Source: Ardenticatenaceae bacterium
GTDB lineage: Bacteria; Chloroflexota; Anaerolineae; Promineifilales; Promineifilaceae
Reading direction: 5' to 3'
Length of the DNA stretch: 64,000 bases
Assembly (NCBI GenBank): GCA_020634375.1
Contig: JACKBX010000002.1
Coordinates: 372,001 to 436,000 of the forward strand
The translations under genes and the position numbers were made by a program. Positions 42,567-51,986 of the stretch are shown piece by piece. Below the pieces are notes generated by a model. The model saw only the letters and a list, made by a program, of their open reading frames with translations, did no database searches and was not told the DNA's origin. Positions within the stretch are counted from its first letter, which is position 1; each line of letters begins with the position of its first letter.

Positions 42567-45089
42567 ATGATGACAACACTATCTAAACAGCAACCCGACC
42601 TGGCCCAGGCTCCGCTGGAACAGGTCAAATCTACGTTGGGCTACAGCCCCGATGGGTTGAGCCAGGCCGAGGTGACACAACGGCTGGCGCAAACGGGCTA
42701 CAACGAATTGGAAGAGAAGGAAATCAATCCCATCCTGAAGTTCCTCTCCTACTTTTGGGGGCCGATTCCCTGGATGATTGAGGTAGCGGCCGTTTTGTCG
42801 CTGGCAGTGCGCCATTGGGCCGACTTTGGCATTATTCTGGCCCTGCTGGTGGTGAACGCCATCGTCGGCTTTTGGGAAGAGTTCCAGGCAGGCAATACGA
42901 TTGCCGCCCTGAAAGCGCGATTGGCCCCAGAGGCGCGGGTGCGGCGCGACGCCCGTTGGCAAACCATCCCCGCCCGTGAACTCGTACCCGGCGACCTCAT
43001 CCGGCTGCGCCTGGGCGAAATTGTGCCCGCCGACGCCCGTTTGCTGGAAGGCGATCCCATTTCCGTAGACCAATCGGCCTTAACCGGAGAATCGCTGCCC
43101 GTGACGGCCAAGAGCGGCACGGCCGTTTACTCCGGTTCCATCATCAAGCGCGGCGAAATTGAGGGGCTGGTCTACGCCACCGGCGAACGCACCTATTTCG
43201 GCAAAACCGCCCATCTCGTAGAAGAAGCCCACACGGAGAGCCATTTCCAAAAAGCCATTTTGAAAATCGGCGACTACCTGATTGTGTTGGCCGTCGTCCT
43301 TGTCGTTCTCATTTTGGGCGTGGCCCTGTTTCGCGGCGACAATTTCCTGACGACGCTGCAATTCGCCCTGGTGCTGACCGTTGCCGCGATTCCCGTCGCT
43401 ATGCCTACCGTCCTTTCGGTGACGATGGCAGTAGGGGCGCGGCTGCTGGCGGCAAAGGAAGCGGTCGTCACCCGGCTGGCCGCCATCGAAGAACTGGCGG
43501 GTGTGGACATGCTTTGCTCGGATAAGACGGGCACGTTGACGCAAAACAAGCTGACGCTGGGCGAACCGTTCGTCGTCGAAGGGCAAACATCTCATCCTGA
43601 GTCGGCCACTTCGACAGGCTCAGTGGCCGACTCAGCGACCGCTCAACTGCTTCTCAGCGCGGCCCTGGCTTCCCGCGCCGAGGACAACGATCCGATTGAT
43701 GCGACGGTGTTGAGTGGCCTGGATGGATCGCAGTCGTTGGACAGCTACACCGTGACCCATTTCCAGCCCTTTGATCCGGTGCACAAACGCACGGAAGCGG
43801 CCGTGACCGGGCCAGACGGCCGTTCCTTTTCCGTTTCTAAGGGCGCACCACAGGTCATTTTGGGCCTGGCTGCGCCACCGGATGAGGTGCAGAAACAGGT
43901 GGAAACGGCCGTTAACGATTTTGCCCATCGCGGCTACCGCGCCCTGGGCGTGGCCCGCGCCGACACGCCAGGACATTGGCAGTTTCTGGGCGTGCTGCCC
44001 CTCTACGACCCGCCGCGCGAAGATTCAAAGACAACCATCGCCACTGCCGGAGAAATGGGTGTCAAAGTAAAAATGGTCACGGGTGACCAGGCGGCCATCG
44101 CCAAAGAAATTTCCGGACAGTTGGGGCTGGGTCAGAATATTTTGGATGCGGCCGTTTTTGGCGACATCCAGCACCACGAAAGCGGGCAGTTGGCCGACGC
44201 CATTGAAGAAGCCGATGGTTTTGCCCAGGTTTTCCCGGAGCATAAATATCACATCGTGGAAACGCTGCAAAAGCGCGGCCACATCGTAGGCATGACCGGC
44301 GACGGCGTGAACGACGCCCCGGCGCTGAAGAAAGCTGACGCCGGTATCGCCGTCTCTGGAGCGACGGACGCGGCGCGGGCGGCGGCGGACATTGTGCTGC
44401 TGACGCCGGGCCTCTCGGTGATTATTGACGCCCTACGCGAGAGCCGCAAAATCTTCCAGCGCATGAACAGCTACGCCATTTACCGCATCGCGGAGACGAT
44501 TCGGGTGCTGCTGTTTATGACGCTTTCGATTTTGGTGTTTAATTTTTACCCGGTAACGGCCGTGATGATTGTCCTCCTGGCGCTGCTCAATGATGGTGCG
44601 ATTCTCTCCATCGCCTACGACAACGTGCGCGGCTCTGACAAGCCAGAAGCGTGGGATATGCCCCTCGTCATGGGAATTGCCACAGTCCTGGGCGTTGCCG
44701 GATTGGCCGCTTCGTTCCTGCTCTTCTACTTGGCGGAAAATTACTTCCACCTGTCGCAGGATATGATCCAATCCCTGATTTACCTCAAGTTATCGGTGGC
44801 CGGGCATTTGACGATTTTCATTACGCGGACACGCGGGCCGTTCTGGTCGCACAAGCCGTCGAAGACGCTGTTGGGCGCGGTGCTGGTGACGCAGGTTATT
44901 GCTACGCTCATCACCGTGTATGGCCTGTTTATGACGCCGTTGGGCTGGGGGTGGGCGTTGGCGGTGTGGGGTTACGCGCTGGTCTGGTTCCTGGTTAATG
45001 ACCGCATCAAGCTGCTGGCTTATCGCGTGTTTGACCAGCGGCTGCCAGGGCTGTTGGGGACGAAAAAACGGGTAGGGTACGCTAAATAA
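42567..45089 (+). CDS. P-type (P3A) plasma-membrane H+-ATPase
   Basis: 840 residues. It pumps protons out at the expense of ATP. Actuator TGES (GEIVPADARLLEGDPISVDQSALTGES), phosphorylation site DKTGTLTQNKL (about 317), hinge MVTGDQAAIAKEI and GDGVNDAPALKKADAGIAVSGATDAARAAADIVLL are all present. Ten membrane helices are expected, and a short C-terminus without the plant regulatory tail. The nucleotide-binding domain carries an in-frame insert, HPESATSTGSVADS (about 343-357), encoded by a perfect palindrome at 43597-43635. Two ATGs (42567, 42570) are possible starts. Confidence 0.93.
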   Translation: MMTTLSKQQPDLAQAPLEQVKSTLGYSPDGLSQAEVTQRLAQTGYNELEEKEINPILKFLSYFWGPIPWMIEVAAVLSLAVRHWADFGIILALLVVNAIVGFWEEFQAGNTIAALKARLAPEARVRRDARWQTIPARELVPGDLIRLRLGEIVPADARLLEGDPISVDQSALTGESLPVTAKSGTAVYSGSIIKRGEIEGLVYATGERTYFGKTAHLVEEAHTESHFQKAILKIGDYLIVLAVVLVVLILGVALFRGDNFLTTLQFALVLTVAAIPVAMPTVLSVTMAVGARLLAAKEAVVTRLAAIEELAGVDMLCSDKTGTLTQNKLTLGEPFVVEGQTSHPESATSTGSVADSATAQLLLSAALASRAEDNDPIDATVLSGLDGSQSLDSYTVTHFQPFDPVHKRTEAAVTGPDGRSFSVSKGAPQVILGLAAPPDEVQKQVETAVNDFAHRGYRALGVARADTPGHWQFLGVLPLYDPPREDSKTTIATAGEMGVKVKMVTGDQAAIAKEISGQLGLGQNILDAAVFGDIQHHESGQLADAIEEADGFAQVFPEHKYHIVETLQKRGHIVGMTGDGVNDAPALKKADAGIAVSGATDAARAAADIVLLTPGLSVIIDALRESRKIFQRMNSYAIYRIAETIRVLLFMTLSILVFNFYPVTAVMIVLLALLNDGAILSIAYDNVRGSDKPEAWDMPLVMGIATVLGVAGLAASFLLFYLAENYFHLSQDMIQSLIYLKLSVAGHLTIFITRTRGPFWSHKPSKTLLGAVLVTQVIATLITVYGLFMTPLGWGWALAVWGYALVWFLVNDRIKLLAYRVFDQRLPGLLGTKKRVGYAK
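43597..43635. repeat. Palindromic repeat inserted in the ATPase coding sequence
   Basis: CTGAGTCGGCCACT (43597-43610) and AGTGGCCGACTCAG (43622-43635) are exact complements around TCGACAGGCTC. The element has the look of small mobile palindromes normally found between genes, but here it is in frame and adds about 14 residues. Confidence 0.75.
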
Positions 45090-45113
45090 TGTGGACAGCC
45101 GTTTGCCTTGAAA

Positions 45114-45147
45114 TTGAGCTTGTCGAAATCGGCTTCGGCAAGCTCAA
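45114..45147. terminator. Palindromic repeat after the ATPase gene, possible terminator
   Basis: TTGAGCTTGTCGAA (45114-45127) pairs with TTCGGCAAGCTCAA (45134-45147) with one mismatch. It lies between the convergent ATPase and response-regulator genes. There is no T run, so its terminator role is uncertain. Confidence 0.55.
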
Positions 45148-45163
45148 CTTGTGCCGGGCCTGA

Positions 45164-45805
45164 TTATTGATCTAACCCGTGCCGGATGGCAATGATCACG
45201 GCCTGGGTGCGATCCGAAACATCCAGTTTGGAAAAGATGGCGCTGACGTGATTACGAACCGTGCCCTCTGAAAGATAGAGTTGAGCGGCTATTTCACTGT
45301 TGCTCAGGCCGCGTGCCATCAACCGCAGCACATCTTCTTCCCGGCTGGTAAGATTCTGTGTGATTTGCGTAGCCGGCTTTACCTGTTGACTGGCGGCTTG
45401 CTGCAACAGTTTCCCGGCAACAGCCGGATCGACAAATGCCTGACCGTTGACCGTGCCGCGAACAGCTTCGATCACCTTCTCACGCGGTGTATCTTTGAGT
45501 AAATAGCCTGAAGCCCCGGCGCGGATCGCATCAAAAAGCCACTCATCGTCATCGTAAGTTGTCAACACTAGCAGCTTCATGTCTGGGTGTTGCGTACGAA
45601 TGCGTCGGGTGGCCTCAACGCCATTGAGTCCTGGCATTTTCAAATCCATCAGGATGAGGTCTGGTATGTGGGTGGCGGCCAATTCTACTGCCTCGGCGCC
45701 GTCTTGGGCTAACCCAACCACTTCAATATCGTGCTCCAGCTTCAAGAGCATTTCCAAGCCATCACGAATGATGGCCTGATCATCACAAATGACGACCTTG
45801 ATCAT
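45164..45805 (-). CDS. NarL/LuxR-type response regulator
   Basis: 213 residues. Receiver domain with phosphoacceptor Asp54 (LILMDLKMPG) and acidic pair DD at 8-9, conserved Lys in YLLKDTPRE. The C-terminal LuxR HTH is LTSREEDVLRLMARGLSNSEIAAQLYLSEGTVRNHVSAIFSKL. It starts 1 base after the kinase stop, so both come from one mRNA. Target genes unknown; candidates are the neighbouring lipoprotein or ATPase genes. Confidence 0.95.
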   Translation of the reverse strand: MIKVVICDDQAIIRDGLEMLLKLEHDIEVVGLAQDGAEAVELAATHIPDLILMDLKMPGLNGVEATRRIRTQHPDMKLLVLTTYDDDEWLFDAIRAGASGYLLKDTPREKVIEAVRGTVNGQAFVDPAVAGKLLQQAASQQVKPATQITQNLTSREEDVLRLMARGLSNSEIAAQLYLSEGTVRNHVSAIFSKLDVSDRTQAVIIAIRHGLDQ

Positions 45806-45806
45806 G

Positions 45807-47054
45807 TCAGAATCCTTTGAGATTTAACTGAACTGTTGTGCCCTGACCGGGCTGGCTGTTGATAGTCAGATCGCCCCCGGCAGCTTGCGCCCGTTCGCGC
45901 ATCCCGGCTAAACCGTAATGCCCCGTTTCCTGGAACTGCTTCTTATCAAAACCCAGGCCATCATCTGCAATTTTAAGGTGAATCTCCTCTGCGGAAATGT
46001 TCAGCAGCACCGCCAGCGTTTGCGCATTGGCATGGTACACGACGTTTTCCAGAGCCTCTTGAGCAATCCGGTAAACGCACTGTTCCACGTCGGGAGAAAG
46101 TGAAGGAATTTGCTCAGGTAATGATAGGGACAGGGTGAGTTTGCCGCGTTCGGCGGCGGAGTGAGTCAGTTTTTGCAGGGCCAATAACAAGCCCAAATCG
46201 TCAATGGGGCTGGCCCGCAGCGCCTTTAAGGCCCGGCGGGTTTCGTTCAGCCCTGAGCGGGTGGCGGCTAATGAGCGTGCCAATAAATCACGGGCTGTCT
46301 CCGGGTCTACATCCCAGTAAGCCTGGGTGGTTTCTAGCTGCACCGCCAGGCCGCTGAGGGTATGGGCTAAGGTGTCGTGCAATTCACGGGCCAGGCGGTT
46401 GCGTTCGCGGCTGATGCTGAGCTGCTCGATAGTGCTGGCATAGTGAACCAGGCGAGCGTTAGCTTCTATTAATTGTGCTTGCTGGGCACGCAGTTGATGT
46501 GCCAGCACGTTGATGAAATAGCCGATGACTAAAAAACTAACTGAGCGCACGATGGTGACAAAAACGACGGCGTGTGTTGCCGTGGCCTGAGCCGGTAAGT
46601 TTGGGGTGTTTATCATGACGAGGGCGATGTCTAAAACGGCCGTTCCCAGGGCAAACACCACCACTGCTTCCCAACGATACTGCCAGGCCACGATCACCAG
46701 GCCGATGAACAGCACCGGCAGCAAACGCAGTGTCAATCCTTCAACGTTAGACAGGGGGCCGGGGGGAAACGGCCGTATCCATAAACGGCTGGCGATAATC
46801 GGCAGCCCGGCAATGATCAGCAGCATCAAAGGCACGTAGAACGATTTCAAACGATTTTGAAGCCACTCCCAGTAAGAGAACCCCAGGAAAAGCAGGGCAA
46901 TGGCTCCGTTTATAAGGTAATACGGCCCCAGAATGACCAGGGGATGCCCGGCATACAAATACGCATCCACACCAGCCAACAAAAACAGATAACCTAGCCA
47001 GACCCAGGCGGCGGTATGGATTACGCGGGTGAAGTTAAGGGAGTCATCTCTCAT
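45807..47054 (-). CDS. Sensor histidine kinase (HisKA_3/NarL type)
   Basis: 415 residues. An N-terminal membrane domain of six hydrophobic helices (to about 200), without a large extracellular loop, is followed by a helical linker and the HisKA_3 dimerisation motif ERNRLARELHDTLAHTLSGLAVQLE with the phosphorylated His. The HATPase domain has ENVVYHA (N box), DDGLGFD and GLAGMRERAQAAGG. The start was put at the ATG at 47054 just before the first helix; an upstream start at 47087 would add 11 residues. It signals to the response regulator 1 base downstream. Confidence 0.9.
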   Translation of the reverse strand: MRDDSLNFTRVIHTAAWVWLGYLFLLAGVDAYLYAGHPLVILGPYYLINGAIALLFLGFSYWEWLQNRLKSFYVPLMLLIIAGLPIIASRLWIRPFPPGPLSNVEGLTLRLLPVLFIGLVIVAWQYRWEAVVVFALGTAVLDIALVMINTPNLPAQATATHAVVFVTIVRSVSFLVIGYFINVLAHQLRAQQAQLIEANARLVHYASTIEQLSISRERNRLARELHDTLAHTLSGLAVQLETTQAYWDVDPETARDLLARSLAATRSGLNETRRALKALRASPIDDLGLLLALQKLTHSAAERGKLTLSLSLPEQIPSLSPDVEQCVYRIAQEALENVVYHANAQTLAVLLNISAEEIHLKIADDGLGFDKKQFQETGHYGLAGMRERAQAAGGDLTINSQPGQGTTVQLNLKGF

Positions 47055-47261
47055 ATCAAAATCATAACATATGCCGCATGGATGCACCCATGATCGGCGT
47101 CATGGTTTGCCAGAAATTTGGATAACGGCCGTCATGATTCATGGTGAACTGTGTCATGGCTGCCAGTGATAGATGATGACCAGGGACACTTACGACCTTC
47201 CCTAAATTTACCTAAACTGAGAACACAACCGCAAAAAATGAACTGACAAGGAGATAATCGC

Positions 47262-48908
47262 ATGTCAACCTCAAAATTATTCGTTCTCATTTGTATCGTG
47301 TTAAGTTTTGTGCTGGCTGGTTGTCAGTCCGGGGGGCCTACGTCTGAACAGGAACGGCCGTTTGCCGAACTGACCAGCCCCGTATTCGCCCAATCTGACC
47401 CAACCGGGCAGGCACAACCCGGCCAAGAGCCTGAGGTGGAAGCCACGCCCACCTCGGCTATGCTGCCGCTGATTTTGAATGATTCGTCTGAAACAAACGC
47501 TTATCCAATTGTTGATACCGGCCAGACAACCTGCTATAACGACCAAAGTACCATCGCTTGCCCACAGGCCGGAGAAGCCTTCTACGGCCAAGATGCCCAA
47601 TACGCGGGCAATCAGCCCGACTATACGCTCAGCGCCGATGGCCTGACCATAACCGACAACGTCACCGGTCTGACCTGGGCGCAAAGCCCTGATTGGAATG
47701 GCGATGGCGATATCAACGTGGACGACAAAATGACCTTCGCCGAGGCGCAGGCCTATCCCGATACACTCAACGCCATGAACTACGGTGGCTATAACGATTG
47801 GCGGCTGCCAACCATGAAAGAATTGTATTCGCTCATGGATTTCCGCGGCGTTGATCCCAGCGGACCTAATGCGAACGAACTGATCCCCTTTATTGACACG
47901 AACTATTTCGACTTTGCCTATGGCGACGAAGCCGCCGGTGAGCGCCTCATTGATGCTCAGTTTTGGTCGAGCAACACCTATCTTGGGACTGTTTTTGGCA
48001 ATCAAACGTGCGTCTTTGGCCTAAATCTGGCGGACGGCCGTATCAAGTGCTATCCCTCTGCCAGCAGCGGCCCAGTTACCAAGCTGAATTACGTCTATTT
48101 TGTGCGTGGCAACACCGCCTATGGCATCAACGAGTTGAGCGATAACGGGGACGGAACCATCACCGACAATGCCACCGGTTTGATGTGGTTGCAAGATGAC
48201 AGCGGCGCGGGCATGAACTGGGAAGAAGCGTTGGCCTGGGTTGAGCAGATAAACGAACAGAACTACCTTGGTTACAGTGACTGGCGGCTGCCCAATGCCA
48301 AAGAAATGCAGAGCATCCTGGATTACGGCCGTTCTCCCGACGTGACCAACTCCGCCGCCATAGACCCGGTATTCAACATCACCCAAATCACCAACGAGGC
48401 GGGACAGGTTGATTATCCCTGGTTCTGGACGAGCACAACCCACGCTCAACCCGATGGCATGGGGGCTTCCGCTGTTTACCTCGCGTTTGGCCGGGCAACG
48501 GGCTATATGAACAACACCTGGATGGACGTTCATGGCGCGGGTGCGCAGCGCAGCGACCCGAAAAGCGGCGACCCAGCGGATTATCCCACCGGTCACGGGC
48601 CGCAAGGTGATGCGATTCGCATTAACAACTACGTGCGCCTGGTGCGAGGAGGCACGTCCGGCGAAATCGTTAACAACAGCGAGGTGGTCAATGTTTCAAC
48701 AGGCAGCGGAACTGGTGAAGCTGTCCAGAGTGGGCTGCCCAACCAATCTAGGCCACCGCAAGAAGCGATTGACGCTTGTGTAGATTTGACCAGTGGTGCG
48801 GCCTGCACCGTGGAAACGCCGAATGGGAATTTGAGTGGAAACTGTACGGCCGTTCCCTCTGGTGAACTGGCCTGTGTGCCCACAGGGGCAGCCCAAAGAG
48901 ACGGGTAA
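47262..48908 (+). CDS. Lipoprotein with two DUF1566 (Lcl C-terminal) domains
   Basis: 548 residues. Lipobox VLAGC (Cys21) after a hydrophobic signal, then a low-complexity linker. Two DUF1566 domains follow, each with DGTI/LTITDNxTGLTW/MW and NYxGYxDWRLPxxKE (about 120-280 and 290-470). The C-terminus has a small Cys-containing region (CVDLTSGAACTVETPNG, NCTAVPSGELAC). Surface-exposed; the ligand of DUF1566 is unknown, the fold being C-type-lectin-like. AAGGAG lies 9 bases before the ATG. It is divergent from the kinase gene. Confidence 0.88.
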   Translation: MSTSKLFVLICIVLSFVLAGCQSGGPTSEQERPFAELTSPVFAQSDPTGQAQPGQEPEVEATPTSAMLPLILNDSSETNAYPIVDTGQTTCYNDQSTIACPQAGEAFYGQDAQYAGNQPDYTLSADGLTITDNVTGLTWAQSPDWNGDGDINVDDKMTFAEAQAYPDTLNAMNYGGYNDWRLPTMKELYSLMDFRGVDPSGPNANELIPFIDTNYFDFAYGDEAAGERLIDAQFWSSNTYLGTVFGNQTCVFGLNLADGRIKCYPSASSGPVTKLNYVYFVRGNTAYGINELSDNGDGTITDNATGLMWLQDDSGAGMNWEEALAWVEQINEQNYLGYSDWRLPNAKEMQSILDYGRSPDVTNSAAIDPVFNITQITNEAGQVDYPWFWTSTTHAQPDGMGASAVYLAFGRATGYMNNTWMDVHGAGAQRSDPKSGDPADYPTGHGPQGDAIRINNYVRLVRGGTSGEIVNNSEVVNVSTGSGTGEAVQSGLPNQSRPPQEAIDACVDLTSGAACTVETPNGNLSGNCTAVPSGELACVPTGAAQRDG

Positions 48909-48927
48909 CACCCAGTTGCCTGGTACG

Positions 48928-49024
48928 CCAAATGACGTAAACGGCCGTTCCTGGAAACGGCCGTTTTGTTTACTCCCAACAAGACACCCCGCCGATGTGC
49001 CCTTAGTCCCAAACAGATAAACTA
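48928..49024. repeat. Intergenic element with double ACGGCCGT hairpin, copy B
   Basis: Begins CCAAATGACGT, then AAACGGCCGTT (48939-48949) and AACGGCCGTTT (48956-48966) as inverted arms. It continues with CCCGCCGATGT and ends near GATAAACTA. The layout matches 39599-39704. It lies 20 bases after the DUF1566 lipoprotein gene and may end its transcript. Confidence 0.75.
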
Positions 49025-49146
49025 TTTTATGTAGTTTTTCTTCTCCTCCTCAAATTGAGACCAAGACAGAGAGAGCAAGGCCAACGCCCTCTCTCTTGCC
49101 TGGCTCAAGAAAGCCGTTTACAACCTTATCCAACAAGGGGATTGAC

Positions 49147-49548
49147 ATGACACATTCATTACGACGCATTGCGATCTGGATTGACCAACGAGAAGCCATT
49201 GTAGCCGTGTTCAGCGGCGACCGATTACGCAAAGAGGAAGAAATTTTCTCTGACATTGACCAGGAAACGCATCACAAAAAATGGACGCGCAACCATATTC
49301 AGGCGCATAAACATGAACATCTAAAACATTTTTACGAGGAAGTTGTCCAACACTTTGGCCCGGCAGATGAGATACTTATTTTGGGGCCGGGGCAGGCTAA
49401 ACATGAACTGCATCACCACGTTGAACATCATAAGGGGCTGAAGGGGAAGGTAACGGCCGTTGAAAATGTGGGGAAAATGAGCGAAACCGAACTGGTAGCT
49501 CATGCAACTACTTTCTTTAAACTCGATCAGCATGTGTTTCAAAAGTAA
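49147..49548 (+). CDS. Small His-rich protein, perhaps eRF1/Pelota domain 2-like
   Basis: 133 residues. It begins LRRIAIWIDQREAIVAVFSGD, a beta-strand pair of the kind seen in release-factor domain 2 and host-attachment-type proteins, and has ILILGPGQAKHELHHHVEHH (GPGxxK motif of that fold) near 92. Many His residues (HHK, HKHEHLKHF, HHHVEHH) could bind metal. AAGGGGA lies 7 bases before the ATG. Single gene, with a strong terminator behind it. The family call is an inference from motif layout. Confidence 0.55.
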   Translation: MTHSLRRIAIWIDQREAIVAVFSGDRLRKEEEIFSDIDQETHHKKWTRNHIQAHKHEHLKHFYEEVVQHFGPADEILILGPGQAKHELHHHVEHHKGLKGKVTAVENVGKMSETELVAHATTFFKLDQHVFQK

Positions 49549-49571
49549 ATCGCCTCGATATGCCGCCCTTA

Positions 49572-49612
49572 CATAGAGGCCGCTGGACTAGCGGCCTCTA
49601 TGCGTTTTTACG
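49572..49612 (+). terminator. Intrinsic terminator
   Basis: CATAGAGGCCGCT (49572-49584) and AGCGGCCTCTATG (49590-49602) form a perfect 13-bp stem with loop GGACT, followed by CGTTTTT. Confidence 0.9.
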
Positions 49613-49747
49613 CCTTTTGACGTAGGCTCCCCCCTTTACCAGGGGCCTTTTGTCTTAGCCAGGTTTCTACTTTGCGCCGATGTGGGTACGGCCGTTTCCC
49701 AATATGCTAAAAACATCATAAAAAACAAATCCATCGGACAGCAACTC

Positions 49748-50197
49748 ATGAAAAAATTACAATTCCCCGAACCATTCAAACACCAACACCCACCTATTCA
49801 AGACGTCAATGTCCTTTTTGACCAGCAAGCCACAATAGGCGAGCGGGCAGCCGACTGGGTAGCAAAAGCAGTTGGCTCTTGGACATTCATCATCGGTCAA
49901 ATACTGCTGCTCATGTTATGGGCAGTACTCAACATCATTTCCCTGGTAACCCATTGGGATCCGTACCCATTCATCCTCATGAATCTCATTCTGTCCTTGC
50001 AAGCCGCCTTCACCGCGCCGGTGATCATGATGAGCCAAAATCGGCAGTCAAATATGGATCGGCTGGAAGCAAAGAATGATTACGCCATTAACCAAAAAGC
50101 TGAAGAGGAAGTGCGAGCCATTTTGGAACACCTGGCAGCGCAAGATGAAGCCCTGACACTCATTCACGACCAGATAAGTAAATTAACAAGTAAATAA
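49748..50197 (+). CDS. DUF1003 membrane protein
   Basis: 149 residues. DUF1003 proteins share two membrane helices; here IGQILLLMLWAVLNIISLV and the stretch FILMNLILSLQAAFTAPVIMMS, followed by the hallmark SQNRQSNMDRLEAKNDYAINQKAEEEV and a coiled tail. The ATG at 49748 was chosen; an in-frame GTG at 49682 would add 22 residues that include TAV from an ACGGCCGT motif. Function unknown. It is followed after 19 bases by another unknown gene. Confidence 0.85.
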   Translation: MKKLQFPEPFKHQHPPIQDVNVLFDQQATIGERAADWVAKAVGSWTFIIGQILLLMLWAVLNIISLVTHWDPYPFILMNLILSLQAAFTAPVIMMSQNRQSNMDRLEAKNDYAINQKAEEEVRAILEHLAAQDEALTLIHDQISKLTSK

Positions 50198-50216
50198 GCA
50201 GGAGACAAACAATATA

Positions 50217-50891
50217 ATGGACACGTCACTCTTAAACAAATTAGAAAACCTAGGATATTACACCCTGCCACAACGCCATGAACACTGCATTGGGCACACC
50301 GGGCTGCTCATCCTGATGCGCCGCCAGCCGTCTGCCGGGCAAGTCACCTTCGATCCGCAAACCATTCACTTACGGCTGCTCGATTGGGATGGCAAAGCAC
50401 ATTGGACAACCTTCAAAGCCAACACGCCCTTCCCCATGTCGCGCATCATTTGCCCCGGTGTCATTTCTGTACAGGCACAAAATGGTGAGCGGGCAACGTT
50501 CTTTGTTTTTGGCGGTTCGCTAGAAGCACGCGATGAATCTCCAGGCGAAAAGGTATATTCTTTGCGCTCTTCTGCCCCGGTTCTAAACTTATCAACCACA
50601 AATACAACAGCTGATCGGCTGGCAGCCGAAGTAGAAGCGTTGTGGGCCAAGCTGCAATCATCCTGGGCAATGAGTGATGAAGCATTCTGGCATCAACTGA
50701 CGAAGGTTTACCCTTTTCGCCTGTTTGTCGCCACTATACAAACCATTCTCAACCAATATGAGCAGACACCAGAACTGCATACGGGGCAGCAGCAGGAGTT
50801 ATATTACGGGCTGCTGCATGAAAAAACATGGCTGCAAGAGACCGGCCAATGGCCGGAACCAGTACCAACGCTGGAGGATTTACGGCCGTAA
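50217..50891 (+). CDS. Hypothetical protein
   Basis: 224 residues, not recognised. The first half looks like beta-sandwich (IHLRLLDWDGKAHWTTFK, VISVQAQNGERATFFVFGGSL), the second half helical (ADRLAAEVEALWAKLQSSW, FVATIQTILNQYEQT). No signal or membrane segment. The ribosome binding site AGGAGA lies 13 bases before the ATG, somewhat far. It is likely co-transcribed with the DUF1003 gene. Confidence 0.65.
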   Translation: MDTSLLNKLENLGYYTLPQRHEHCIGHTGLLILMRRQPSAGQVTFDPQTIHLRLLDWDGKAHWTTFKANTPFPMSRIICPGVISVQAQNGERATFFVFGGSLEARDESPGEKVYSLRSSAPVLNLSTTNTTADRLAAEVEALWAKLQSSWAMSDEAFWHQLTKVYPFRLFVATIQTILNQYEQTPELHTGQQQELYYGLLHEKTWLQETGQWPEPVPTLEDLRP

Positions 50892-51088
50892 CCAATCACC
50901 TCTCATCAGAGCATAACAATCGTATAAACGCTTCCTAGAACAAGCTGGACATCCAGCACCAAATCCATAGACTTTTTCTGTTCAAAGCAATCAGAATTAG
51001 CATTATCGCCGACCTCAGGGATAATCATGATTACTTGTGGCTATTGCTTCTTGCTGTTTTTGGCTAAAAGGTAGCGACAGAGAAAACT

Positions 51089-51403
51089 ATGCGCGAATCA
51101 CGCACAAAAGAATTTTTGGGAATGTTGTTTTTATCGGGAGGCTGGGTAAGCATGTTGTTTTCGGTCGTGCTTTACCTGTTCTTTTGGCGAGTGGATAACG
51201 AGCCAGGGGCGAAGGATATGCCTGTTTTGCTGTGGACGGCCGTTTCCCTTTGTTCACTCGGAGCGGTCGCCTTCTTGGGAGGCAATATCTTGCTCACCCT
51301 CAAAAAAGCATGGCGGCTGTTAGTCATTGGCTGGGTTTTGTGCGTGGCCCTGCTCATTGGTGCAATTGCATTATCCCCCATCCTATTACTTTTTATGGTG
51401 TAA
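51089..51403 (+). CDS. Small three-helix membrane protein
   Basis: 104 residues. Hydrophobic segments at about 10-30, 47-69 and 75-102 (LLVIGWVLCVALLIGAIALS). A basic N-terminus (MRESRTKEF) points to the cytoplasm. Not recognised. It is 10 bases upstream of the lipoprotein gene and so probably in one transcript with it. Confidence 0.65.
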   Translation: MRESRTKEFLGMLFLSGGWVSMLFSVVLYLFFWRVDNEPGAKDMPVLLWTAVSLCSLGAVAFLGGNILLTLKKAWRLLVIGWVLCVALLIGAIALSPILLLFMV

Positions 51404-51413
51404 ATGGAGATGA

Positions 51414-51926
51414 GTGCTGACGGGAATGAAATTTGGCAAGCAGACGCAAGCTATTCTGACTCTTGTTGGCATTTTATTAGCAATTAGTGCTTGTCAAAAC
51501 AGCAACAGCCATGTTGACGGAGACATAGCAATGGCGGAACGATTTGAATTTTCTGGTGGTGGCGCATATCATCCAGATGGATTCGGTGAGTGGCGCATCA
51601 CATTAGCCGCCGATGGCACCTTTGCCCCAACGTACCAACAAGCAGATGTGATCACAGAATACGGACCGTTTATCCTGTCAGAAGAAGAGAATAAGGCATT
51701 GTGGGAGCTGATTGCATCTGCACATTTTGCCAGTTTGCCAGAGACGTTTGAACGTCCCGGCATTCCCGATGAAACGGCGTATACGTTTGTGGGTTACGGC
51801 CGTAATACCACTTCCAAAGTCGAAATGTGGACGGCTGATGCCAAAGAAAATCCAGCATTACTGGCCCTAACAGAAAAGATTTTCTCGCTAATTGAGCAGC
51901 ATACAAAGGTAGAAGTCCAAACTTAA
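51414..51926 (+). CDS. Small lipoprotein of unknown function
   Basis: 170 residues. Lipobox AISAC (Cys27), then a beta-rich domain FEFSGGGAYHPDGFGEWRITL and YTFVGYGRNTTSKVEMWT. The GTG at 51414 has GGAG 4 bases upstream; the ATG at 51426 has no clear site, so the former was kept. Secreted and membrane-attached. No close family was recognised, though the layout resembles small inhibitor-like lipoproteins. Confidence 0.65.
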   Translation: MLTGMKFGKQTQAILTLVGILLAISACQNSNSHVDGDIAMAERFEFSGGGAYHPDGFGEWRITLAADGTFAPTYQQADVITEYGPFILSEEENKALWELIASAHFASLPETFERPGIPDETAYTFVGYGRNTTSKVEMWTADAKENPALLALTEKIFSLIEQHTKVEVQT

Positions 51927-51986
51927 CCAGTTGCCCACCGCAGAGTAACACCCAACCCATTGCAACATAAAACCCAAACCATAAAA

